Below, piece by piece: positions 34,020 to 42,129 of a DNA stretch of 64,000 bases. This DNA is from Vulcanisaeta moutnovskia 768-28 (GTDB lineage: Archaea > Thermoproteota > Thermoprotei > Thermoproteales > Thermocladiaceae), in NCBI RefSeq assembly GCF_000190315.1, contig NC_015151.1, forward strand, positions 1,798,001 through 1,862,000, given 5' to 3'. The translations under genes and the position numbers were made by a program. The notes under the pieces are model-generated. The model had not been told where the DNA came from. It did no database searches and worked only from the letters and a program-made list of their open reading frames with translations. Numbering within the stretch: the stretch's first letter is position 1; the number at the start of each line of letters is the position of its first letter.

Positions 34020-35180
34020 TGTAACTTTAAGAATCTCAGATCCATTAATTATGTATGCTACATCCATGCTAGAAATCCTGGTGATCACATAATCATGCAC
34101 GTAATTAATATCCACACCCTCATAACCAACTTGAAGAGCCAAGCCCCGCATTAATTCCCCCTCCCTCATAATATAGCCAAAGCCCCATGACCAAGCCCAT
34201 GAAGTAAGCATCTTGAGAATATTTATAGAGTGTAATTCCTCACCCCTCATTAGCAATCGTACTAATTTAATTTCTTCCCAAGGATCAGGCTCTACCAAGG
34301 CTACATTATCAGTGCCAATCAGTGGTCTTAAGCCCCTCCTTATCATGGTACTTATTTTTGGTATTTTTCCCGTGAACTCCATGTTTGATCTTGGGCATGT
34401 AACCACGGGTAACATGGGCAACCTCATTATGTCTCCATCATTCAACTGCGTTAAATGAACAAATACAGTATTACCAATCATTAATGTGGATAATGCCCTA
34501 TCTAAATCACCATCAGAATATGTATCCTCAGTCTCAGATACATGCGTACTTATGGGCAATCCGCGTGAGCCACCTAATTTTGAGGCTATTTTCAATTCAG
34601 CCATCGTATAATTAAGTGGTGATATTAATGATATACCAAACCCTCTATCAACAAAGTACTTTATTTCATCCTCAAACTCCTCATTAACATCCTCCTCCTC
34701 ATTAGGTCTAACATAAGTCCTAAATACACTGGGCTCGGCTAAGGGCACGATACATAACCCCGCCCTCCTTGCCTCTTCAATAACGATATCAGTAAATGAC
34801 TTACCGTATTCAATAATTGACAATAGACATCCAATACCGTAACTCCTAATTCTACGAAAGACCATAGCTAAACCATTTCTTAACGACTCAGGCTTGGCCT
34901 TACGTAAATAATAATACTTTAAGCCATATGGTGCGCCCACCACATCATCAATATAATACTTATTGAATAAGTCCATTAAGAAGTAATCAAGTACGTGAAT
35001 ATGAGCATTGGTTAATTGGGGCATTAGTATTACGTTGCCCAAATCAACAACGTTGTTACTACCTGGTATTTTCCCAATACCAATCACCTCATCATCAGAT
35101 ATATCGATAACAGCATCCTTAATTGGAATTAATTCCTGATCCACTAATGCTATTAAGGACTTAATGCTTAGTCTACGCAT
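34014..35180 (-). CDS. Amidohydrolase-superfamily deaminase/hydrolase
   Basis: 388 aa TIM-barrel metal hydrolase of the chlorohydrolase/cytosine-deaminase branch. Metal ligands appear in LTNAHIHVLD (HxH), STHVSETEDTYSDGD (His-x3-E), VFVHLTQLNDGD (His) and LIGTDNVALVEPDPW (Asp). It likely deaminates a nucleoside or guanine-like ring, or hydrolyses an amide; the substrate is unknown. The family also includes SAH/MTA deaminases. Start ATG 35180; divergent from the flavoprotein-like gene at 35226. Confidence 0.82.
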   Translation of the reverse strand: MRRLSIKSLIALVDQELIPIKDAVIDISDDEVIGIGKIPGSNNVVDLGNVILMPQLTNAHIHVLDYFLMDLFNKYYIDDVVGAPYGLKYYYLRKAKPESLRNGLAMVFRRIRSYGIGCLLSIIEYGKSFTDIVIEEARRAGLCIVPLAEPSVFRTYVRPNEEEDVNEEFEDEIKYFVDRGFGISLISPLNYTMAELKIASKLGGSRGLPISTHVSETEDTYSDGDLDRALSTLMIGNTVFVHLTQLNDGDIMRLPMLPVVTCPRSNMEFTGKIPKISTMIRRGLRPLIGTDNVALVEPDPWEEIKLVRLLMRGEELHSINILKMLTSWAWSWGFGYIMREGELMRGLALQVGYEGVDINYVHDYVITRISSMDVAYIINGSEILKVTT

Positions 35181-35225
35181 TTAGGAAAGTACAGTTTAAG
35201 TAAATTAAAATTAATGCTTTAATTA

Positions 35226-36311
35226 ATGAGAATAGCAATTGTGGGTTTAAATACGGGAACCGCCATTTATGCGCAGTACCTTGCCAAGAATGGTCATGAG
35301 ATAACAGTATTTACTGAGAATAGGGGTGATGTTGAGGTGATGGACCTACTACCGCATGCGCTATTGGATATAGTTAATAAGGAGTCCATTAAGTTATTCA
35401 CTAGGAAGTATCTCGAGGATTTACTTGGAATAAGTGTTGTGAATACACGACTTCAGTCAGTAATGATTAAGGGAAACAATGTATTACTAGCAAGTTCATT
35501 AGATGGACAATACCATAAGGATAGGTATGATAGAGTAGTGATAGGTTCTGAGTTATCAATAAAGGAGCCAGGTAATTGTGTAAGTATTTATAGAACCGTT
35601 CTTTCACAGGGTTATTACTTAGTTAATGGTAATGACATTGGCAAAAACACTGAGATATTATTATTCATGGCTGATTTAGGTGGGTATGCAGTTACGAATT
35701 CACCATTGGCAATGGATGATGACCTCATCAAATCCATACCAATTAATAGGGCTGGTGAGACCAAGGTATGTTTAACTACCAATTATGAGGTTGTTAAGCC
35801 CGTAATAGATACCATTAATGAGGACAATCGATTCATCGGTAAAGGATTCACCATGAGAGATTCCTTAAGTGGTGCTGACTATGTCGTTAACAGGGATTAT
35901 CAATTAATCATTATGGGCAAGTTATTAGCATTGAAGGACCTGGATATCATAGATTCATTGCCTCTAATGCCTCGCCTGGAACTTGGTTTCTCTAGGGATT
36001 GGTCCTTTCTGTCCATAGGTTTAACAAGGAATGAGTTAATCCCTATCTTTAGGGATTTATCATCATCCAGGATTGCGTATCACTCATCGGATAGTGACAT
36101 TATCGCTAAGGTTATTCATAGGGGTAATAAGTTACTAAGTATTCAAGTGCTGACGAGAGGAGTTAGGCTCCTAAATTGGTTTTTCTCTATTTACTCCATG
36201 GTTATGCTTAACAAAGTTGCTTACCTAGTACTTGATATGGGTTATGAAAGAACTTTCAACACATTACGAGGATTACTTGAGCAATTGATGCTGAATTTAT
36301 ATAATATATAG
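35226..36311 (+). CDS. FAD/NAD(P)-binding-like protein, divergent
   Basis: 361 aa. Only the N-terminus is recognisable: MRIAIVGLNTGTAIYAQYLA then KNGHEITVFTE, a beta-alpha-beta dinucleotide fold in which GxGxxG is altered to GLNTGT. The pattern DRVVIGSELSI resembles the second strand of pyridine nucleotide-disulphide oxidoreductases. No redox-active CxxC is seen. Substrate and even activity are uncertain; the rest is hydrophobic-charged with no motif. Start ATG 35226. Confidence 0.55.
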   Translation: MRIAIVGLNTGTAIYAQYLAKNGHEITVFTENRGDVEVMDLLPHALLDIVNKESIKLFTRKYLEDLLGISVVNTRLQSVMIKGNNVLLASSLDGQYHKDRYDRVVIGSELSIKEPGNCVSIYRTVLSQGYYLVNGNDIGKNTEILLFMADLGGYAVTNSPLAMDDDLIKSIPINRAGETKVCLTTNYEVVKPVIDTINEDNRFIGKGFTMRDSLSGADYVVNRDYQLIIMGKLLALKDLDIIDSLPLMPRLELGFSRDWSFLSIGLTRNELIPIFRDLSSSRIAYHSSDSDIIAKVIHRGNKLLSIQVLTRGVRLLNWFFSIYSMVMLNKVAYLVLDMGYERTFNTLRGLLEQLMLNLYNI

Positions 36312-36372
36312 GTAATCATTATTAGTAAGTTGACAAATAAGTTTTATTAATAACCTAACGATACATTAATCA

Positions 36373-37698
36373 GTGCCCGGCATACTGGCTAACGTTGATT
36401 ATGAGGAACCACTAACTAGGTATAGGATAAGGGAGGTGCTTATTGAGGCCCGTAAACGGTCAATAAGTTACATAGATAAGATGAAGCAGGAGGTGCTTGC
36501 TGATTCATTCTACGTGCACTATAGACAGCCAATAATGAGAATGCCTGTTGAGAATGAGGATATGGAGGCATCGCTATGGAGGTTCGTGGTCTCCACGTAC
36601 ATAAGGAGTGAGACTTATAATGACGTATCCAGAATAACTAGGCTAAATGGTAGGTTATCCAGGGTTATGGCAATAAAGCTACTCAAGGTGTATAATAGCA
36701 TACTAAGTAAGATGGATAGAAATGAGGCCTTTAGGCAAATGGTCGAGTCCGCAATGGATCGGAGGAATTCATCCTCCAGGGAGAGTAGGATGAACCTAGA
36801 GCGGGAGGTTCGATCATTAATAAACTTCTACGTCGGTAGTATGAAGAAGGTTAGTGAGACCGTTAATAAGGTTAAGATGCTCTTTGGGGATTCCGTAGGC
36901 CATGAAATAGCGGACATATTATTAAGCACAGACATCGACCCATACAGGCTTAGGCTAATCTCAATGCTAAACTCATTAATTAAGTTAATCGTGGATACAA
37001 AATATACTGTGGATACTGTTGATGATACTGATGCTGAGCGTGTTGGTACCATTGGCGGTGTTAAGCGGATGACGAAGGCCTCGGAACTTAAGGACATGAT
37101 ACCAAGCGAGAGAATGCTTATGAAATTCGCCAAACCAGTCTTTGCATATAGACTAGCCATGGGCAACGTACTAGTCAGGGAAAGAAGAGCCATCAAGAAG
37201 CCCAAGATATATATGCTTATTGATAAGAGTGGTTCAATGTTCTATACAGTTAACGTGAATATATTCGAGGTTGGTGCCATTAGTAAAATAACATGGGCAA
37301 CAGCCCTAGCCGTAATACTGGCAATGAAGGGTGGAAGCCTAGCAGTTAGGTTCTTTGATCAGCAGGCATACCCAATATTGACTAATAAGAAGGATGTCAT
37401 AAGGATGCTGCTGTCATTAATACCACTAGGTGGTACTGACATATCGAATGCCGTGAGGGTATCCGTTCAGGATGCATTGGATAAGTCATCATTGAGAGAA
37501 TATAAACTTGTTGTGATAACTGATGGTGAGGACGATAATGTCGACCCAACAGTATTTAACAGGGCTAAATCAGTATTTAAGTCAGTTAAGGCATTATTAA
37601 TTGGCGGTGAAAATAGTATTATTGAAGAGAATGTAGACACAATAAAGATCCAGGAATTAACGAGCGAAAGCCTATCCCATACAATTAAGAAGATTTAG
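36373..37698 (+). CDS. VWA-domain protein (CoxE-like)
   Basis: 441 aa. A helical N-terminal region (1-270) precedes a von Willebrand A domain with a complete MIDAS: YMLIDKSGSMFYTVN (DxSxS), LIPLGGTDISNAVR (Thr), and LVVITDGEDDNVDP (Asp). Such proteins normally work with a MoxR-type AAA ATPase to assemble metal centres, but no ATPase gene is next to it here. Start is GTG 36373. The preceding flavoprotein-like gene ends about 60 nt upstream. Confidence 0.85.
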   Translation: MPGILANVDYEEPLTRYRIREVLIEARKRSISYIDKMKQEVLADSFYVHYRQPIMRMPVENEDMEASLWRFVVSTYIRSETYNDVSRITRLNGRLSRVMAIKLLKVYNSILSKMDRNEAFRQMVESAMDRRNSSSRESRMNLEREVRSLINFYVGSMKKVSETVNKVKMLFGDSVGHEIADILLSTDIDPYRLRLISMLNSLIKLIVDTKYTVDTVDDTDAERVGTIGGVKRMTKASELKDMIPSERMLMKFAKPVFAYRLAMGNVLVRERRAIKKPKIYMLIDKSGSMFYTVNVNIFEVGAISKITWATALAVILAMKGGSLAVRFFDQQAYPILTNKKDVIRMLLSLIPLGGTDISNAVRVSVQDALDKSSLREYKLVVITDGEDDNVDPTVFNRAKSVFKSVKALLIGGENSIIEENVDTIKIQELTSESLSHTIKKI

Positions 37699-37744
37699 TC
37701 CCTTTTACTGGTGCTTTGTGGGAATTATTAATAATTACTGGTAA

Positions 37745-38176
37745 TTAAGTACTAAGTAGACTCGAACTCTCGAAACAATTAATAGGTGAATCGCATACGA
37801 CAACTTGAGTCTCAGTAATTTCACTAATGCCCATATTTCTTAACACGTCCAAGACTTTATCCATTAGATACCAAGCAAGGCATTCACCAGTAGCTCCCTC
37901 AGGTATGCAGGGAATTTCGACATACTCGTTGGGTGTTAATTCCCGAGTCTCCTCATTCATTGACTTAATGTATTTACCGTCAAAGGCGCTAATTATGCCC
38001 TGAATCTCATGCCTAACCTTATCAATATCCATAATCAGTGTTCTTCTACCGTTCACACATAGTCTTATGGTTATGTCATAGTTATGCCCATGGATGTTTC
38101 CATAAACACCACTAAACCTAACCCTATGAGCTCCAGAGAACATGAACCTCATGGATAGGCAGGTAGTCTCAACCAC
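37745..38176 (-). CDS. PTPS/QueD-family protein lacking the usual catalytic residues
   Basis: About 143 aa T-fold protein. Zinc ligands remain: FSGAHRVRFSG (His) and NIHGHNYDITI (HxH). In QueD a catalytic Cys precedes HGH (CGRLHGH) and a DH pair follows; here these read VYGNIHGH and FDGKYIK, so both the Cys and the His are replaced, and the C-terminal ETC is CDSP. It is thus a non-canonical paralogue. The reading frame opens at 38215, but GTG 38176 fits the TATA-like TTTTTATG about 23 nt upstream. Divergent from cobA. Confidence 0.6.
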   Translation of the reverse strand: MVETTCLSMRFMFSGAHRVRFSGVYGNIHGHNYDITIRLCVNGRRTLIMDIDKVRHEIQGIISAFDGKYIKSMNEETRELTPNEYVEIPCIPEGATGECLAWYLMDKVLDVLRNMGISEITETQVVVCDSPINCFESSSLLST

Positions 38177-38228
38177 AGTACTAGCAATAATACACATAAA
38201 AATGCATTTCCCCATAAATTAACCTAAG

Positions 38229-38990
38229 ATGGTTGGTAAGGTCATAATTGCCGGAGGTGGACCTGGTGATGAGGGTTTACTCACGTTAAGGTGCATTGAG
38301 GCATTAAAGATGGCAGATGTTATTATATATGATAGGTTAATACCTAAGTCTGCACTGAGGTATGCACGTTCAGATGCTAGGCTCATTTATGCAGGTAAGG
38401 AGCCAGGAAGACATGTTATGGAGGAGGACGAGATAATAAGGATTATGATAAATGAAGGAAGTAATGGTAAGATCGTGCTTAGGCTTCACGGTGGTGATGC
38501 ATTCCTATTTGGTCGAGGATTTGAAGAATGTACTGCCGTATTAAATGAAGGTATACCCTGCGAGGTCATTCCTGGTGTGACATCAGCAATAGCAGTGCCA
38601 GAGGCGTACTTAATACCACCCGTATTACGTGGTGTCTCAAGCTCCGTAGCCATAGTGACGGGTGTGGAGGATCCCAGAAAGGGCAGGTCATTCGTGAACT
38701 TCAGGGAATTAGCCAAGGCTGTGAATACCATTGTAGTTTTAATGGGTGCATCAAGAATTAATGAAATAGCCAGGGAGTTGATCGAGGGTGGTATTAATCC
38801 TAATACATACGTGGCAATAATAACGAGAGCCTTCATGAAGAATAGCAAGATCATAATAACGACAGTGACTAAATTAGCCACGGGACAAGTCAATGCTGAG
38901 AACCCCTCAGTAATAGTAATTGGGGATGTTGTACGTGAAGGATTGAAAGCAATGAAGGCAGTAGGAACAAACTTTGAGCTAAACGTTTAA
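38229..38990 (+). CDS. cobA: Uroporphyrinogen-III C-methyltransferase (SUMT)
   Basis: 253 aa SAM-dependent methylase of the tetrapyrrole methylase family. Landmarks are the N-terminal KVIIAGGGPGDEGLLTLRCI, GGDAFLFGRG in the SAM site, GIPCEVIPGVTSAIAVPEAY, and IVVLMGASRINEIARELIEG. It makes precorrin-2, shared by cobalamin and sirohaem routes, from the product of hemD. No sirohydrochlorin domain is fused. Start ATG 38229. Supports a B12 pathway scattered across this window. Confidence 0.93.
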   Translation: MVGKVIIAGGGPGDEGLLTLRCIEALKMADVIIYDRLIPKSALRYARSDARLIYAGKEPGRHVMEEDEIIRIMINEGSNGKIVLRLHGGDAFLFGRGFEECTAVLNEGIPCEVIPGVTSAIAVPEAYLIPPVLRGVSSSVAIVTGVEDPRKGRSFVNFRELAKAVNTIVVLMGASRINEIARELIEGGINPNTYVAIITRAFMKNSKIIITTVTKLATGQVNAENPSVIVIGDVVREGLKAMKAVGTNFELNV

Positions 38991-39011
38991 TAGGAGACAC
39001 CATGGACTAAT

Positions 39012-39074
39012 TACTAGTGATGAAGCACGAGCGTGGCGGATAATGATATGACGAACTTGCGCCCATACTGACTT
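39012..39074 (+). ncRNA. C/D-box guide sRNA candidate
   Basis: C box GTGATGA (39017-39023), 13-nt guide AGCACGAGCGTGG, D' variant CGGA (39037-39040), 8-nt spacer, C' TGACGA (39049-39054), 13-nt guide ACTTGCGCCCATA, D CTGA (39068-39071). A TATA-like GTTTAATAGG sits about 28 nt upstream, at the end of cobA. The D' box is atypical but a similar CGGA D' occurs in the RNA at 60429. Targets unassigned. Confidence 0.6.
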
Positions 39075-39125
39075 AAATCATTAAGGTTATGTATTAAAGT
39101 ATTGGTACAAAGTGGTAATTCAATT

Positions 39126-39644
39126 ATGAAGAGGATACTAGTATTAACGGAGGTTGAACTCCCAAGTGACTTCCCAAGGCAAGTTGAGCATTATCTCAGT
39201 GACCTAGTCCGGGTTGAGATGAGGAGGACGGACTTTGAGGGATTGAAGTCACAGTTCAGAGACGTCAGAAGGGGCCAAATAAGGGCCGACGCGCTCCTTG
39301 ATTACTTGGAGCCCAGGGTCAAGAATTACGAGGGATTCGACAAGATAGTACTTGTGATCAACGACAATGGTTATGTGGAGGGACTAAACTTCGTATTTGG
39401 GGTCGCAAAGATAGGCGGAGCACTGGCCCTGATATTCACGAAGAGATTACGTGGAGAACAATCACTTTATCAACTGAGAATACTTAAGGAAGTACTCCAC
39501 GAACTAGGTCACTCCTTCGGACTAGACCACTGCACAGACCCAAGGTGCGTCATGTACTTCAGCAACACAATAGAAGACACAGATAGGAAAGGCCCAGGAT
39601 TCTGCCAAAGATGCATGGCAAAACTACAATTAATACTACGCTGA
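39126..39644 (+). CDS. amzA: Archaemetzincin metallopeptidase
   Basis: About 172 aa. The zinc motif HELGHSFGLDHC (starting His at residue 125) is followed by CVMYFSNTIEDTD, the Met-turn, and CQRCMAKL, giving the extra Cys4 zinc site typical of archaemetzincins. Peptidase M54. Substrates unknown. ATG 39126 (MKRILVLTEVEL) is chosen over the upstream in-frame TTG at 39102, since a TATA-like TATTAAAG lies about 30 nt before. The upstream C/D RNA shares this region. Confidence 0.93.
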   Translation: MKRILVLTEVELPSDFPRQVEHYLSDLVRVEMRRTDFEGLKSQFRDVRRGQIRADALLDYLEPRVKNYEGFDKIVLVINDNGYVEGLNFVFGVAKIGGALALIFTKRLRGEQSLYQLRILKEVLHELGHSFGLDHCTDPRCVMYFSNTIEDTDRKGPGFCQRCMAKLQLILR

Positions 39645-39797
39645 CCGCATAATATAAAAATATACCTTATTATTTTATATTATTTTGTATTCTACATTAA
39701 TTTATTAATTTATTTTATATACTTTATTAATTTAATATTTTAGATTAAAGTTTGGTTCATTAGACCTTCGTTAATTATGGCGACATATCTTCCGGTG

Positions 39798-40189
39798 ATG
39801 ATTGTACGAAAGGATTGCTTATATTAGACAGGTTATACCTAGGGTAAAAGGATATCGCATATGTCTAATGAAATCTATAACATTCTTCGGAATGCAATAT
39901 TACGAAAGGCACAGAATCCTCATGCTCAATTTATTTTACCTAAAGATCAACAGATTATTTCGGAATATTTTAAGTCTAATTTATATACTATTATAAAATA
40001 GGTATTCATTAACGATGAAAACGACTTAAGGATTCTAGCAATATGGGATAGAAAGGAAAATAACGCTTGCCTATTCAATATAGATGAAGTAATACGATTT
40101 TAAGTAACCAAGAAATAAAGTTCTCTAATGAGGGAATTATTAAGATAGGTAGTTTCATGAGTATTCAGAGAAAAGGAGGTTTGCTTTAA
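39798..40189 (+). pseudogene. Decayed restriction endonuclease gene
   Basis: The gap between amzA and the methyltransferase (39645-40208) is AT-rich. From 39861 one frame reads MSNEIYNILRNAILRKAQNP on to FKSNLYTIIK, stops at TAG 39999-40001, and continues in the same frame VFINDENDLRILAIWDRKEN to TAA 40103. A different frame continues LSNQEIKFSNEGIIKIGSFM then SIQRKGG. The IGSFMSIQRKGG tail is typical of type II restriction enzymes. One amber codon and one frameshift (at the T4 run, 40098-40101) therefore inactivate a probable partner of the adjacent methyltransferase. The N-terminal part also has stops. Confidence 0.55.
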
Positions 40190-40208
40190 GATTGAGATCG
40201 TTTAAATT

Positions 40209-41771
40209 CTATAATCCTAAGTACTTATTTATTACTTCATCAATATTGTTTACATTTCGTAAATCTATATTCATAATCTTTGATGGCACTGGAATAGCTA
40301 AGTAGTCATCTTCTAACAGCCTTGTCCAAGTCTCTGAGATTCTCCTACCAAATACTTTTATTGTTTCTTTAAATATTGATGAGTTATACCAAGCAGCAAT
40401 TAATGGATTATTAGTCTTTATTACGTAGAAGTTCTTTGATGCACATAAAGGTCTTTCTGAATAATTGGCAATGACCTTATTTCTCTCTAGATCTATCTTA
40501 TCGTGAATAAATATATATCCATGGGGTTTCTTAACCTGAAGTTGTCTCCAAACATGCTGATACCACCTACTCCCAAACTTCAAAGCCGGTATGTTTAAGC
40601 CCTCGCCCCATTCTACGTATTTCCCTAAGTCACCCTTGGGTTCCTCGGTTATTGCTAAGACGTAATATTCAGGGTCACTTATATAAATATTATCATTGTA
40701 ATACTCAGGCTTCCTTAAGCACTTAACCAAGTATTTCCTGGGTATTACAAGTTTTGTACCATTACTCCTATTGCTTATAATAATTGATGACTCATCCTCT
40801 CTCACAATAGCCCAGTGGGCATTAGGAATGAAGAAGAAGTCCGGGCCATACATCTCAACGCCTCTGGCAATTTCATGTTTATTTAAATAACGTAATAAGC
40901 CATTATCCAATGCTCTCTCTATAATTGAGATAAGCATGCTCGCTCTTTCATAATTAAATAGGCTGAGCCAATTCCTATCTGCAAAAGCAGGCAGCTTTTG
41001 CAGATTTATTGTACCAGTTTTCCTTAACTTTCCTTCATAATAGTAAATCTCCGTCTCTACGTTTGAGCCATCAATAAAGCCTATTAATCCGCTTTTCTTC
41101 CTGGCAAATATTATCAATTCCTTAAAGCCACTACCATCACTAAATGACGGGGTAATCCTATTCTCCACAAGTCCAATCACGTCATACCTCGACTTTAGTA
41201 ATTTCTTAGCACCTTTACCCTGCTCTGTATAGAACGTGGATGCAGGTATCACGAGGATTACATAACCACCATCCTTAAGTATGTAGTCTATCAAGAAGAA
41301 GGAAAGGACGTGAAGGCCAGGGTCCCTTCTCACAATAAGCTTACCATAACCCATTGAGTCCATCAACCTTATTAATTCATCTCTATTACGAACTAAGTGC
41401 CACCTAACGAAGGGCGGGTTCGTAATAATGAGGTCAGCCCTATAACTCCATGCAATCTTAAAGGTATCGCCACATACTACTTCGACATTATCATATAGTG
41501 AGGATAAAATTTTACGAGTTAACTCACAAGGTCCTTTGTTGATCTCTATTGCTATTACCTTCTTAGGCTTAATAAGGTCATTAATAGCTGAGAGAGTGGC
41601 GCCAGAGCCTGCGAACGGATCCATAACAATTATATTTTTTCTGTAATCTTCACTTAATTCCTTAAGAAAATTCCTAATTACGGCTAAGCCATCACGGCTT
41701 GTATAATATGACGAAGTACTCTTCCTATCTACACTCCTCTGAATCTCATACTGCTCATCAATTAAATACAT
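40209..41771 (-). CDS. DNA N6-adenine methyltransferase (TaqI-like)
   Basis: About 520 aa. Motif I is VMDPFAGSGATLSAI, motif IV is IITNPPFVRWH, followed by a large target-recognition half (VEMYGPDFFFIPNAHWAIV). It would methylate adenine in DNA using SAM. The neighbouring restriction-enzyme gene is decayed, so this is an orphan modification enzyme. The frame opens at GTG 41783; ATG 41771 with GGTGAGG a few nt upstream is preferred. The AT-rich surroundings suggest acquisition by transfer. Confidence 0.85.
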   Translation of the reverse strand: MYLIDEQYEIQRSVDRKSTSSYYTSRDGLAVIRNFLKELSEDYRKNIIVMDPFAGSGATLSAINDLIKPKKVIAIEINKGPCELTRKILSSLYDNVEVVCGDTFKIAWSYRADLIITNPPFVRWHLVRNRDELIRLMDSMGYGKLIVRRDPGLHVLSFFLIDYILKDGGYVILVIPASTFYTEQGKGAKKLLKSRYDVIGLVENRITPSFSDGSGFKELIIFARKKSGLIGFIDGSNVETEIYYYEGKLRKTGTINLQKLPAFADRNWLSLFNYERASMLISIIERALDNGLLRYLNKHEIARGVEMYGPDFFFIPNAHWAIVREDESSIIISNRSNGTKLVIPRKYLVKCLRKPEYYNDNIYISDPEYYVLAITEEPKGDLGKYVEWGEGLNIPALKFGSRWYQHVWRQLQVKKPHGYIFIHDKIDLERNKVIANYSERPLCASKNFYVIKTNNPLIAAWYNSSIFKETIKVFGRRISETWTRLLEDDYLAIPVPSKIMNIDLRNVNNIDEVINKYLGL

Positions 41772-41783
41772 TAGATTCCTCAC

Positions 41784-42088
41784 CTTATAACTTTATTAAT
41801 TTTAAATCCCTGGATTTTATAGTTTCCGTTGAGAAATACGTATTTTTCTCTCAATTATTTAACCACATTTCCTCATATTCAGGGTTAATATTCCTCATTA
41901 AACACTAAATTAGGCGCATCATCATTACACGGGCAGTTTAACAAAAATAATTGTGAAGATACAAAATCCTATGGGTATTAAGGTCCTAAGTTGGTTACTA
42001 CTATTAAGTATTAGTAGGAATGAAAAAAGTAACACGGTAACTACCAGTGTAAAATCATTGAAACAAAATATGGAAGAGGTGACGATTG
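41784..42088. other. Gap between methyltransferase and ATPase operon
   Basis: About 300 nt, AT-rich. Contains the methyltransferase promoter region (minus strand) and the 52-codon ORF starting at 41971. No RNA gene or repeat seen; a minus-strand ATGATGA at about 41926 lacks the matching D boxes. Confidence 0.4.
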
Positions 42089-42129
42089 ATGTCGAGCTCG
42101 AGCTTGAACCTACTGAAGGTAAGCAATAA
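41971..42129 (+). CDS. Small ORF (52 aa) leading the HerA operon
   Basis: ATG 41971 begins MGIKVLSWLLLLSISRNEKS and ends EVTIDVELELEPTEGKQ. It overlaps the start of the first ATPase by 41 nt. A hydrophobic N-terminus and an acidic C-terminus are visible, but no family is recognised. Evidence for real coding is only its length, the weak TATA-like TTTAACAAAAAT about 30 nt upstream, and the position. The ATPase Shine-Dalgarno lies inside this ORF. Confidence 0.35.
   Translation: MGIKVLSWLLLLSISRNEKSNTVTTSVKSLKQNMEEVTIDVELELEPTEGKQ

Noticed and set aside
39781-39810. GTGATGA near 39795 as a C box
   Set aside because: No CTGA D or D' box follows; the sequence belongs to the decayed restriction-enzyme region.
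41890-41940. Minus-strand ATGATGA with a downstream CTGA, suggesting another C/D RNA
   Set aside because: No D' or C' box in a sensible position; spacing and guides do not fit.
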